Of a DNA stretch of 64,000 nucleotides, positions 9,728 through 21,304 are shown in pieces. Origin of the DNA: Leptodontidium sp. MPI-SDFR-AT-0119 (lineage: Eukaryota; Ascomycota; Leotiomycetes; Helotiales; Leptodontidiaceae); NCBI GenBank assembly GCA_020726505.1, contig JAHLEZ010000014.1, positions 2,356,001-2,420,000 on the forward strand, read 5' to 3'. Position 1 is the first letter of the stretch. Each line of letters starts with the position of its first letter. A model generated the notes under the pieces. That model worked only from the letters and a program-made list of their open reading frames with translations, was not told where the DNA came from and did no database searches. The position numbers were made by a program, and so were the translations under genes.

Positions 9728-11262
9728 CTACAACTCCCTGCCACTGGCCTGTGCCACTTTCTCGTCGTCCTTAGTCTCCGATACACTCGCCTTCGAATCT
9801 CCATACCATCCCAAAGCACCTAATCTCTCCGACAGAATTGGGTGGGAGAAGTGGTAACTTGCATACATCCAGTCGGCATCCATCGTGCTCAGGTTCTGGA
9901 TCTGGAGCTTGATCAAAGACCTGGCAAGCTCGGTTGAGTAGCCCAGGTCGACGGCGAACGCATCGGCTTGAAACTCGTATTTTCGGCTCAAGATATTCAT
10001 CAGAAGCTTGATGACTGTGTCCATTGGCGCAAGCGCATCCGAGAAGAGAATGAACCCAATGATGATTGGGAACTCCTGGTGGAATCCAAAGGATTGGTAG
10101 AGGGACTTGTTGTTAATGAAAACGGAGAAGAGTGCAAAAATGTAGAAGAAGTGGGCCTAGACAAGTCAATACAATCCTGCAAGGAGCTCAAGAATTAACA
10201 CATACCTGTGAGATACCAAATAGCCTGGTAGTATGTCCAAGACTCCAATGACCGAGTTCATGTGCAAGTACAGCCACAACTTCTTGTGTCTCACTCTTCT
10301 CGATCAGGGTATCGTAGATTACAATGTGCTTCTTCCATGGCATACCAAAGAAATACGCATTGCTATGAGCACTTCTCTTGCTGCCATCAATAACATAAAG
10401 CTCGTGAAGAGGGAACTTGAGCCTCTCGGCAAGTCCTTCCACACCAGTCTTCAGATCGCCAGGTTGGAGAGGAGACAGTTTGTTGAATAGAGGCAAGATG
10501 GTGATGGGGTAGATGGTAATCATGAAGACCTGAAGACCAGCACCGAACATCCAGAGATAGTAGAAGAATCCATTTCCGGTCTTCTGAACGATCTTGAGGA
10601 AGCCAGCGAGAATCGGAGGAGCGAGAATAAATGCCAGCATTTGAGACTTCAACATATCCATAACGAACAGCTTAGGAGTTTGTTTGTTGAAGCCAAATTT
10701 CTCCTCCAGAACGAATGTATGGTATATCGAGGTTGGCAGAGACAGGATCTGCTGGATTACGATGAAGGTAAGGACGAAGACGATCGAGTGTGTGATTTCA
10801 CCAGAAAATCGAGCTGGGGCGAATTGTAGGAGCCATGAGCCAGTCAGAGACCATAGTTTCGGGAGGACGTCGTAGTAGATGAATGCCGTGTTTTGAATTT
10901 GACCGTAGAGACCGCTGAAGAGACTGAACTTCGCCTTGGCTCGTCCGTAGGCCTGCCATCAATCAGTAAGTATGGATTGTTCTGTCCTGTAAAGCTTGGG
11001 TTGATATACCTGACTCTTGTCGAAGACCTCCTGGGACACCTCCTTTTGGAGAACCTTAGGCGGGCGAGTTTGCTTCAACACTTGGTACTGGCGCAGAGAA
11101 AGAAAGCCTTCGAAGGCATATTGGGCAAGGGAGAAGCCAATGATGAGCTTCTTCCATGGGAATAAGGGCCGGTCGAGAAAACGCGCAAGGCGCTGCATCG
11201 TCATATCAGTCTTCAAGCATCTACGAGCCTAGGAGTTATCGACATACCTGAAGAATGTCCAT
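9728..11262 (-). CDS. STE24: CAAX prenyl protease Ste24 (M48 zinc metalloprotease)
   Basis: Four exons: complement(9728..10156, 10206..10952, 11010..11192, 11248..11262), all phase 0, 457 residues, the usual length for this family. Exon 1 codes only MDILQ. Introns are short (49, 57 and 55 bp) with GTATGT, GTATAT and GTATGT donors. Zinc-binding HELGH is at about residues 297-301 and the third ligand and catalytic neighbour lie in EFQADAFAVD (E about 376, D about 380). Several membrane spans are evident (e.g. AFILAPPILAGFLKIV, GAGLQVFMITIYPITILP). Ste24 removes the -AAX tripeptide from farnesylated proteins and trims a-factor-like pheromones in the ER and inner nuclear membrane. Intact and confident. 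Confidence 0.94.
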
Positions 11263-11697
11263 CTTGTCAGTCGTAAAGGAATGAATAGATGGAAGAATTT
11301 GGAAAAGGTTGTGGGTTTGTAGATGGAGGTCGAAGGATCCTCAAGCCCCAGATGATCTGTCCTGACACAAGGCTGGCTTGCAAGGTTCCCTGCGAGGCTA
11401 ACCAAATTCGTCTCCGGTGAAGTGATGACTGCTCAAATACCTAAGCAGCCTTTGCTCTCTTTATTACCAAGATATATCCATAAGTGAGAACTTGTTCAAA
11501 GTCGCTAAATCATTTCAGAACATTAACTTTAAGGAAAAGCCGAGCTCGGGTTTAAGTTAGCCCTAGCTTTGATATTTAAAGTGACAAGGTCTTCTCCGCC
11601 GGCGGCCCTTCGGGGCCTGCGGGACCTTGCTTTGCGTAGTCAGTTACGGGCAAATATTAATCCGTTACGACCTGTCCGTTACGGGATATAATTAATC
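11263..11697. other. STE24 upstream region leading into the repeat block
   Basis: The STE24 promoter should lie in the first few hundred bases. Around 11598-11625 there is a GC-rich palindromic patch (gccggcggccc and ggggcctgc), and ttacgg words recur at 11645, 11663 and 11679. No ORF is supported. Confidence 0.5.
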
Positions 11698-11863
11698 TAT
11701 CCCTTCGTCCGGTGAGACATTACCCAGCGCTAGCAGGGGCATAAACAAGAAGCTGTTATTCGCCAGAGGATGAGGCTCAACTGGAACCCCCTCTTGGACC
11801 AATTAGAATCCTAGCTTTGCTTCCCTGCTAGCGCTGGGTAATGTCTCACCGGACGAAGGGATA
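11698..11863. mobile_element. 166-bp element with perfect 41-bp terminal inverted repeats (MITE-like)
   Basis: Bases 11698-11738 and 11823-11863 are exact inverted copies of each other (41 of 41), beginning TATCCCTTCGTCCGG. The 84-bp centre has no coding capacity. This is the structure of a miniature inverted-repeat element or a foldback hairpin. It directly abuts the gypsy LTR that starts at 11865 and shows no RIP-like decay. No clear target duplication was found, so mobility is inferred. Confidence 0.7.
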
Positions 11864-11864
11864 A

Positions 11865-13072
11865 TGTTACGGCTGGCCAAAGGTTGATACGGCGAGTTAA
11901 CTCAAGCTTTGTATTTGGACCTAAGGCTACGCTCAGAATCGAGAAGAAAAGACAAGGAGGAAAGGAGAGTTCTCTATAAGGGAGGGCTCGAGTATATATA
12001 TATGAAGGACCCTCTTAATAAGGCCTAACGTAGTCGAGTGCTATTCACGTCAATATATCGCAGGCTCGTCACTTAGTCTTCCCTATTAGGCTTAGCGCCG
12101 TCACATAGCCAGCGATATTACGAGCTTATGTCGGTTAAAATACGAGGCATATTATAAGTCGTAATATTACCCCCCCCCCCCCCTCTTAAAAAAACTACGT
12201 CCGCGTAATTATAACTATAACTGTATCGTCCTTAAGGTTATTATAGTCGTTAATACTAGCGTTATAAGCCTTTAACTACTTTAAGAGCGCTCTTAATAAA
12301 CCTTTAGTATTAAGATACTTTAAGTAAAACTTCTTAATTATATACGGCGCTATTATAATATTTAAGTATAAGTACTACTTTAAGTTTTCGTTAGCGCTTA
12401 GTTACTTAATATAATAAAATAACTTATTTTATATAACCTTAAAGCTAAAGATACCTTTAATTTCTTACTTATTTTACTTAAGTAATAATTAAATAAGTGC
12501 CAGTATAACTCTAGCTTATCTTAATAAGGGGTTATTAACGTACTTGCAAAGTAAGTATAAGTAAAAGACGGGATAAATTAACTAGTCTTCTAGTAACTTA
12601 ACTCTCTAACTCTCTCCTTCCTTAGTAATTACTTTGACTAAGCCGTACTACTTATTAAACAGCTTTTCTAAGGGTTAGTCGACATTTTAGTTTTAAGTAT
12701 TAACTAGTATTAAGTCGCTAATATCTTAATTAATAGCGCGTCACTTATAGTCCATTAGTCGTTTTATTTTCTCTTATTAATCCTTAAAAGACGATTATAC
12801 GACTTCTATAACCTCTTTTATTTATAATATTACTTAGAGGGCCTCCTCGTAATTAAGTTTCTCTATTATTATAATTAAAAGCTTTAAATTAATTAAGTCT
12901 TAAGAAGTTCTTAGTTTAACGTTATTAAGTAACTAAAAAGGGGACAAGTAATTTAAGGACTTATATAATAACGTTAATTAAGTAATATTTATAATTAGTA
13001 AAATGTTACTTTAATTATCTTAGTAATAATAATAAAAGGGATAAAACTACTACTTAATATATTAGTTTATTA
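11865..13072 (-). mobile_element. Gypsy element C, 3' end fragment on the minus strand (3' LTR plus end of pol)
   Basis: A 302-bp LTR (11865-12166) reads on the minus strand and is homologous, inverted, to 13073-13657 and to 63423-63724. Immediately inside it is a purine-rich tract (minus strand: AAGAGG followed by a G-run; 14 C's at 12170-12183 on plus), the expected polypurine tract of a minus-strand Ty3/gypsy element. Inward, the RIP-decayed minus strand still gives integrase C-terminal sequence (near 12700-12800, DYK-RGAI and DLILVNTKN after allowing for stops). The fragment ends where the plus-strand copy starts at 13073, so two copies meet in opposite orientation. Confidence 0.75.
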
Positions 13073-13657
13073 TGTTACGACCTACTGTCATATGTACGCG
13101 CACTTGTTTCCTCTGAGCCAAGGAGCCTAAGGACCGGTGCTGATGCGGGGGTGCAATGAACTCTATTTGTCTAAATAGTAGTAGGACATATCACGACTGC
13201 GTATGTCCTCGCACGCCGGTGCTTTAGTGCCCCGCACGGGACACCCCCTCTATATATACGCTTCTCCTCTGGACTTCTTAGAAGGCCAGAGATTAGTTCT
13301 GAATACATTTCTGAACCGCAATTCTACAAGCTTTGCCTACCGTGACACTCAACACCTTACACCTACGATGCGCCTCGTATTCTAACCGACACGGGCTCGT
13401 AGCATCGCTGGCTATGCGACGGCGCTAAGCCTAATAGGGAAGACTAAGTGGCGAGCCTGCGACATATTAACGTGAATAGCACTCGACTACGTTAGGCTAT
13501 ATTAAGAGGGTCCTTTATATATATATATACTTAAGCCTTCCCTTATAGAAAGCTTTCCTTTCCTTTTTATCTTTTCTTCTCGATTCTAAGCGTAGCCTTA
13601 AGTCTAAATATAAAGCTTAAGTTAACTCGCTATATTAACCTTTGGCTAGCCGTAATA
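13073..13657 (+). mobile_element. 5' LTR of gypsy element C (plus strand), split by a solo LTR
   Basis: Starts TGTTACGACC and ends GCCGTAATA (GCCGTAACA in the less mutated copy). Without the 281 bp of inserted solo LTR and TSD it is about 304 bp, matching the copy at 63423-63724. It carries TATATATATATAC, a TATA-like box, near 13520. Transitions relative to the 63.4-kb copy are mostly C-to-T and G-to-A. Confidence 0.8.
13086..13361 (+). mobile_element. Solo LTR nested inside the element C LTR
   Basis: 276 bp starting TGTCATATG and ending CCTTACA, flanked by perfect 5-bp direct repeats CCTAC (13081-13085 and 13362-13366). Removing it and one repeat restores the LTR TGTTACGACCTAC-GATGC. It has a TATATATAC box (near 13252) and normal base composition, unlike the RIP-decayed surroundings. 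No matching internal region is present in the window, as expected from LTR-LTR recombination. The 60-aa ORF within it is not a gene. Confidence 0.85.
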
Positions 13658-14086
13658 TAAGAAAAGACTGACACTTCTTCGTTATAAAGTGTTATATCTC
13701 ACTTAGTCTTGCGCCTTGTCGACTTGCTCTTATAATAAGTTAATAACGAGCCTTAATACCTTAGCTTATTCGACAGATAGGCACTTCTCTACCTTCGTAA
13801 TAAACTATCTTAGAAAAGGCTAGATATTTTCTCGTGATTAACTTACTTTATTATAACTTAACACGCGCTACTATTTTAAAACGTATATTTAATTAATAAA
13901 TCAATTAATAACCTCAAATACTTCTTTTTTTTACTTTATTATTATTACTAACTTCTCCCCCTTATCAGCGAAGTTCTAGAGAAAGAAGCGCCCTTATGCG
14001 GCTAAGCTTTACTAACACTTTTATCCCTTTAGTCGAGACTCTCTCGGAGGAACTAGAGAGCTTTAATAGATTCGACTTAGAACTAA
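13658..14086 (+). mobile_element. Internal sequence of element C, left of the copia A insertion
   Basis: Homologous to 63725-64000, with extra C-to-T and G-to-A changes. The sequence just before the insertion can be read as TNTFIPLVETLSEELESF, gag-like but unidentified. It continues at 50456 on the other side of element A. Confidence 0.65.
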
Positions 14087-14271
14087 TGTCGTACAGGCAC
14101 GGGCTGATGCTCGGTTAGCTGCGCGCTACGCTGGATATGGTTTCTGCCACGTTATACCGCTTTTAGGAGAATAACGTGTTCCCTTGATTTCCTTATATAT
14201 TCTAGAGAACAATTAATTACTTTAATTCTCTTTACGTTAATCGTAAGGCTCTACTCTACTTCTATACTATA

Positions 14272-14288
14272 GTTATAAGCCCCGTGAT
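14272..14288 (+). promoter_or_regulatory. Primer binding site of copia A (half-tRNA initiator Met type)
   Basis: Directly after the 5' LTR reads GTTATAAGCCCCGTGA; copy B has GTTATAAGCCCCGTGAC. Allowing one RIP-type change (GTTATGAGCC) this is complementary to a tRNA anticodon arm with loop CTCATAA and anticodon CAU. Drosophila copia is known to prime from an internal initiator-tRNA-Met fragment, and this looks the same. Inference by sequence only. Confidence 0.55.
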
Positions 14289-14299
14289 GAAGCTATTAA

Positions 14300-17200
14300 G
14301 TTAGTATTCTTCCTTTTGTGCTTTATAAATTTAAGTAAAGCTATTAACATAAGATTAGTAAGTAATAAATAACGTCGGCGTTTTCTACTTATTAATAAGT
14401 GTAATTTACACCGCCATTTTCCCTTTAACCTCTCTAGAAAAGGGTAAATCGAGCACTTATATTTAATATTCTCTTCTCCTCTTTAATAAATCTATTAAAC
14501 CCTCGAGAAAGTAACCCTCTCTTTACTATAGTAAACTTAACTTTAATCTCTTCTTTTAATAATCGAACGCCGCTTAACTACGACAGGCAAACCTAGACCT
14601 TATAGTATTAAGCCTTTAAATCCTTTTATATCTTTTATAAAGTATAAACTTCAGTTAATCTAAAGTTACCGGTTACTTTAAATATCTTCGAAAACGAGCC
14701 TTAAGTATAAATAATTAACTAAGTAAAGGCATAATAAGACAAGGAGGCTCTCAATTTCAACTTTAGGGAGTAAGTAAAGTGAAATAAAGACTAACGAGCA
14801 CCTAAACTCAAGGGACTTAAACTAAGTATAATACCTCTTACACTATTTAACGTTACTATAGTTACTCTAATATATACTGCCTTAATAAGGGAGTATACTA
14901 TAAAACACGCATAATAGTCGAAAAAGGCTTAGGCCTATAAAGTAATATATAAGTAGATTTAAGAGACAATTAATTCTTCGATCTACTAAAGTAGTATTCG
15001 AGAGTGTAAGATTAAAGAGGAACAGAGAGCGAAAGAGTAATTTAATAAAATAATAAACGAACTAAACGACCCACGATTTTAAACTTTATAAATACTCCTT
15101 AAGGTATTAAAGAGAGACTACGCTCCGTTAAAAACAAGTAATATTACTAAAGCTCAAGTTAAATATAAAGAGAAGCTCGAAATCGTCAAAACAAGACGAG
15201 TTAATCTTAAGGTATAAATTTAAAAGTGGCGATTAACTTATTAAAATACTTTATTATATGACATTTTAGACGTTAAGGGCCCCTTAGTGATTATTGACTT
15301 TATTAAGGCAATACAAGAGAAACTCACACTTAAATAAGCTCGTAAACGACTATTTAAGGTTCTTAGAGATAATACTCTTAGAGTTACTTATAAGTACTCG
15401 TTACTTTAATACGTTAACTAACTATTGGCGCTTAACGAAAAGTCTCTTATAACTATTAGAAGAAACAAGAAAGTTAGATTATACGTTATACTTAAAGGGA
15501 GATTAGATACTTTAGAAGTACTACTAATACTAAGGACTCCTTTATTAAATACCTCGATTAATACTTGCCCTTATAAGGTGAGCTCTTATTAACACAAAGC
15601 GATCAAGTGTTACAGACTTCGATATTACTACGACGGCTTAATTAAGGACAAACTACGCAACTTACTATTTATAAAGGAAATTAAGGAAACCCGAATTAAG
15701 CTTAAAAAAGAGTTTCTTGACCTTAAACGAGTAATCGACAAAAAAGGGTAAAGACAAATAATAATAAAGGAAATTACTAAGGGAATAACCTCTAAAAACT
15801 CCTCGTCTTTTTTAATAACCTTAGTAAAAGTCTTAAAACTACTGAGGTATCCCGGTAATATTAATATATATGTAATTAGTCCGGAGTTACTTAATAAGGC
15901 TCTCGCCACCTTAAGAATCTACGCTATTATTAATATAAATCGACACTTACTCTTAAAGAGCACTTTACTTAATAATAGCGCTGCCACTTATTTAATTAAT
16001 TCAGTTACTTTATTAAAGCTTAAAACCTTTATTAAATTAACGAACGACAATAGTATTAAAGCCGGAACGTCGAGCCTTATAATTAAGGGCCGAGGTACTC
16101 GTCTTTTTAAGGGTACTCTCTATAGCCTTAATAGACTAAACACTAAGGACTTAAGGCTTTTTAACATCGCTATCATTAAAGGATTTAATATTAATATTAT
16201 TTTAGAAGCTTGTTTATTATAAGCTAAAGTTTAGTATAATAGGTTAAATTACACGTTACACATAAGATTAACTAAGAAGAGTATTATATTAAAGTAATTA
16301 AAGCGACAGTTTAATTTAGCTTTCTTTAAATATAAGCCTTTTAACTACTCTTTAGCTCCCGTAATAACTCTTAACTCTTTAATTCGCTTAACTTATACTT
16401 TTTTAATATTCCCTACGTTTTAAAGGAGTATCCGGCAAGGTTTTTAATTAAGTCGATAATATTTAAGATCGCAGCTAAACGACACTAAGTTATAGCACTT
16501 ACGGGCAAGGCACTTAAGGAAAGAAGCGTTAAAGAATTTAGTCAAAAATGCGCGTAACGTTGAGATCTTAAGTACTACTCAAATTAAGTATAAAGAGTAC
16601 TCTCTAACTATCGCGTAATAAGTCGTTAATTAAAGACCTTTAGAGAGAACAATTACTTAGCCTTTTTATTACATTTCTTAAGACTTATTCGACTTCCCTG
16701 TCGGATTTAATAAGAACAATTGACTCTTATTAGTTAAAAACTAATATAATAGGAAATTCTATAAATAGCTCTTAAAAAATAAAGGGTTAATCGCCGTCTT
16801 AAGAGCTCTTAAACTGTTTAAGGCGTAAACGAGACGTTAATTCGAACTCTCGATTTATAAAATACGCCAAAATAACGACACTTTAATTATAAGAATTAAT
16901 AAATTAACTAAGTATAAAAAGTAATATATAGAGAATAATATTAATATTAAGAGTACCCCTTTATATACATACTAACTTAATAAGGGAGCTAAGCGCGTAA
17001 GTAAGGAAATCATCGAAAAGTCTATTAAGATACGCCTTTTAGTAAACTTATTAGAGGAGCTTTAGACGGAAGTAGCTATAGTAGCAATTACTCTTTATAA
17101 TATAAGTCTAGCTACTCGAAAAGGCTTTAAAAGTCTAAATAAGATCTTCCACGTCTAGTTTAAGTAATATTTTCAGTATTACGACCTTAAACTTATTTAG

Positions 17201-20035
17201 AAGTTTAATACTAATATACGACTTAACTAAAGTAATATATAAGCGTACAGTTATAGAGCTTACCTTATAATCAAGGACCGAGAGGCTCTTTAATAAAAGA
17301 GAGTATTCAAAGTCAACCTAAGAGCGCACCTTAAATACTTAGTAAGATATGTCTCGTTTAATATATATAAGGTCTAAGTACCTTAATTACAGCGTGTAAT
17401 AGTGACTCAGAACGTTACTTTTAACGAATCCCTCTTTTATTTAGGCTTTCTAAACGTAGAGAAAGTAGTCAGTTAGCCGCGCTTAATATTAAGAGATCTT
17501 ACTGAAATACTAAAAGAAAAGGAGAGATCTTAAGACGCTAAAACCGATATAATCAATCGATTAAGCGCACTTGACATATTAAAATTAATAATAAGTACTA
17601 CCTTAGAAAAGGAACAACTAAGTTAAGTAATAAGTTCTATAAAAACTACTAAGTTTATAACCTCAGGGGTACTATAGCCTTCAATTAAGCTTTTAACTAC
17701 AAGGGTAAAGTAACTAATATTACCCTTAAAAAAGTCAAGATTAATAGAACTCGTTAATAAAAACTTAAGGGTAAAATAACTAAAGAAGAGTACTAGACTT
17801 CTTATTTACGAGTACCTTAATTAAGTCTTAAAACGAGTCGACAAATTAAGACAGTTAGTGTCTTAGAGTATAACTAAGAGAGATGTCTTACGTAACGTAC
17901 TAAACTTTAAGAGAGATATAAGAGCTAAGTGTTAATTAATACTATAAGTTATTATATACTCTTAAGGGCTATACGACTAAGAGCGCGGTCTTAAGCGTTA
18001 AGGAGTACTTACTTAAGGTGCCGGTTTTAAGTAATTAAAAGCTCCGCCTTAAGTAATAAAATATAAGGAGTATCTTAATTTGTTAGACTTAAGGGAAGAA
18101 TTAAGTATAAAGTAATACTTACTACTTCCGGCCTTAATTAATAATAACTTACTTAAACTTTTACAGAAGAAGAAGGTAAAAGATTAAATAACTAGTGATA
18201 GTTAAAAGACCCGAGTTAATAATAAGATTACGAAACCGAATCGAAGCGTCTATATAGTAATTATTAGAGAGTTAATTACAGAATCGTTAAACCCGTTAAG
18301 TAACTATAAGTATTTAGAAGACTTTCTAGGGACCTTTTAGCCTAGTTAAGAACTAGTGTAAAGAGACGGGAAAGACTTGAGCGTAGTCTACGTTATAATC
18401 TTAGCGTCTATTCTTAAAAATGTCGAAATTCAATAACTAGTTAATCTCCCACGAATATATTAATCTTAATTACTAAAGGACTTATTAAATTAAAGAGACC
18501 TTAAAAATCACCCTCTAAGAGAGTACTTCTAAGCCGACGTAATCAAAGAAATCATTAACTTAAAGTCGCGTAATTACTAGAGAGTCGTTAAATAAAGCTT
18601 CGCTACTAAATAACTAATACTATTAAAATAAGTATTTCACGCTAAAGTCGATTCGTCAGGGTATTTAACTAAGTATTACTCGCGAGTTATTATTAAGAGA
18701 AACTTATAACTTAAAACGTTAATTTTCTTAATATATACGGCAACCTTAACTACTTATTCTTTTAAGACTACTATAGTAATAACAACTCAATTTAATTTAG
18801 AGATAATCTAATTTAATATTATTAACGCCTTTATTAACGCCAAACGAAGCGAATCAAGTACTCGCGTACGCTACTACTTATTAAACGGATTTAAATAAAA
18901 CGAGATAATAGTAGAAGTTAATCGTACACTTTATAAACTTAAAAACTCGCTAATACTATAATATAAAGACTTTACTAGAACTTTATTAAAGTTAAGGTTA
19001 ATCCCTTATAAAGAGGAGCCTTATATTTTTATAAACGAGTAACGTTTGATCTTTATTATTTTCTATGTTAATAATATTTAAGTGTTATATTACTCTTTAG
19101 CCCTTAAAGACACTTAACTTATTATCGACAGCTTAAATATAATATACGAGCTTACTAGAGGAGAACTAATAAAGTGGTTTTTAAGTGTTCGCGTTATTAA
19201 AGATTATTAAGTAAAGACTATTTCTTTAATACACGACACTTATATCTAAAAAGTTACTCTGTGATTTAACTTAATAAATAGAAATTACCTAAGTACTTTA
19301 TTACTTTAAGTCGAGCTACTAAAGAATTAAGGGCAAGTAACTTTAGTTTAAATTAAGAAGTATTAAAAAAAGGTTAGCTTAGTACTTTACACAGTAATTA
19401 TATTATATATAGACGTTATATTTACAGCTTTAAGACTTTCTCACTTCTTAACTAACCCCTCTTTAGAGTACTTTATAGTAGTTAATTAAATTATTCGTTA
19501 CCTCTTTAGAACCCGATTTTTAACAATTACTTATAGTTATAAACTACGTGACTCTTAGCTTATTATAACTTTAAATACTTTATTTGTAGACGATCTCAAT
19601 ACTAGGCACTCTTCTAATAGTTATATTATAATACTTTTTAGAGGTTTAATCTTATAGAGAGCGGCCTTATAAGATATAATTACTACTTTGACTATATAGG
19701 CTAAGCTTTTAGGCGTTAAGTATATAGCTAAGGAGATTATAACTTTATAGCGTTTCTTTTAAGAGTTACGTCTTAAGTTAAGGGAAATTTAGAGAATCTT
19801 CTACGACAATTAATAAACAATATAGTTAATTATTAGGGAAAATTAGCGTATTTTTACTAAGTTACGCCACGTTAATATTTAAAATATATAATTACGCTAA
19901 GAGTTTTAAAAGGGCACTTTTTTAGTCGAATATTTACTTACGGGCTATATACTTACTAATAGACTTATAAAGAACCTCTCTCGACAGAAATTTGAGAATT
20001 TTATTACTTTTATTAACTTAGTCGATATTTGTGCT
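14300..20035 (+). pseudogene. Copia A gag-pol, RIP-decayed
   Basis: Plus-strand translation, ignoring stops, shows the copia order. A zinc-knuckle-like motif (KAIKCYRLRYYYDG near 15605) lies at the gag end, the integrase region follows at about 16.2-17.5 kb, and the reverse transcriptase is at 18.6-19.4 kb (GYLTKYKARLVVRGN, then NIINAFINAKR, LYKLKNS, and FYVNNI in place of the FYVDD motif). The RNase H region is near 19.5-19.9 kb (FVDDLNTRHSSNSY). Stop codons are frequent and mostly stand where Gln, Trp or Arg are expected. The short ORFs annotated on the minus strand here are shadows. Confidence 0.8.
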
Positions 20036-20339
20036 TAACTAGAGTAACTTACTATAAAGCCCTTACTTTAAAGTAAGTCTTTATACACGTTCTTTACTTT
20101 TTCCTTTATTATAAGGGTATCTTTTTATATATTTATTATTCCTTTATAAATTCTCTTATTATTTTATTTACTTAGAGAGTAACTAAGCTTAGGGGTGAAA
20201 TTCACAGTATTTAAAAGATTTAATTATTCTTAATAGTTATTTATTTCTATAATAAAAGTAACGTAACGTAAGTAAATTATAAGGGGACACTTAGTTATTT
20301 AAAGGTTCTTAAGCCTCGCCTTATATAAAAGAAAGTAAC

Positions 20340-21052
20340 TTATGTAATTAGAAGGCCTAAAACCTCCTAAACTAAGTCACTTAACGCACTAATAATTACC
20401 TTAATAAGCTCCTTAACCTAAGTAGCTTAAGCTTCTTACTTTAGTGTGAGAGTAACTCTAAGAGGCTTATTAGCTATTAAGGCCCGAAAAGTAATAAGAC
20501 TAGTACTAATATCAGCGGCCGTAATAGTAACTCCACTAACTCCACTTATAATTATAATAAGAGTAGCAGCCGCAAAAGTAGTAAGAGAAGCCAGAGTTAC
20601 TCCCCGAGGAGTCTCCTTACTACCCTCTAACTCCGAGGAGGAATCAATATAGAGAGCAGCTAAGGCCGCACCTAAAGCACGACTAGTAGAGCCAGTTACT
20701 CTACTAGTAGCTTTACTAGTAATAACTTGACCCTTAAGGGCCGCTAAAATAAGAGCTCTTAGGCGCTTTAATTCTTAAAAAGGTTAGTAATTACACGTTA
20801 AAAAAAAATAACTTAAGGAATTTACTTTCTCGCTTACGTCATTTAAGAGCGTAGCCTAGTAAACTAAGAAGGGGGCTTAGGTAATAACGGGAGTAACTTT
20901 ATAAGAGTGGCCTAAGGCGCACGTAAAGTAACAAGCACTCTGACTAATAATATTAAAGTACTCGCTAGTGCTTTTAGTTTGAAGGGCGCCATTAATATAA
21001 CCCAAGTAAATAACTGCACGCTTAACTCTCTTAACACGAGGAGCACGAGTAC
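20340..21052 (-). pseudogene. Antisense gene of copia A, 3' part (split by element D)
   Basis: On the minus strand, opposite to pol, the conserved frame includes RAVIYLGYINGALQTKST (about 20975-21030), then KETPRGVTLASL and PLRVTLTLK, ending with TAA at 20340-20342. The corresponding intact-length copy is at 42750-43669 in element B. The 5' part of this copy continues at 42139-42285 and 49922-50010. Here the codon that is TAA in B is CAA (Gln), so the original frame ran through. Function unknown. Confidence 0.65.
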
Positions 21053-21304
21053 TGTGACGCTTGCCCTAGAAAGACGGCAATCACGTGTAACTGACGCCTC
21101 ACATATTAACACAAGAGACATATGACGATACTAAGTATTAATTTAGAATCTATAACTATAGAGGAAAGAAAGTATAAAAAGAAGAAGTCTATATATAAGA
21201 AGTCAATATACCTAGCACTATAATAATCTCAGTACGTCCTAATCGGGCAATACTAAGTGGAGCTAGTGGAAATGAGGCTTTAGGCAGCGACAGTCGTTAT
21301 ATTA

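Noticed and set aside
15628..15909. 93-aa ORF on the minus strand, also present at 48151-48381
   Set aside because: It is conserved in A and B only because it is antisense to the conserved gag zinc-knuckle region; no independent coding signal.
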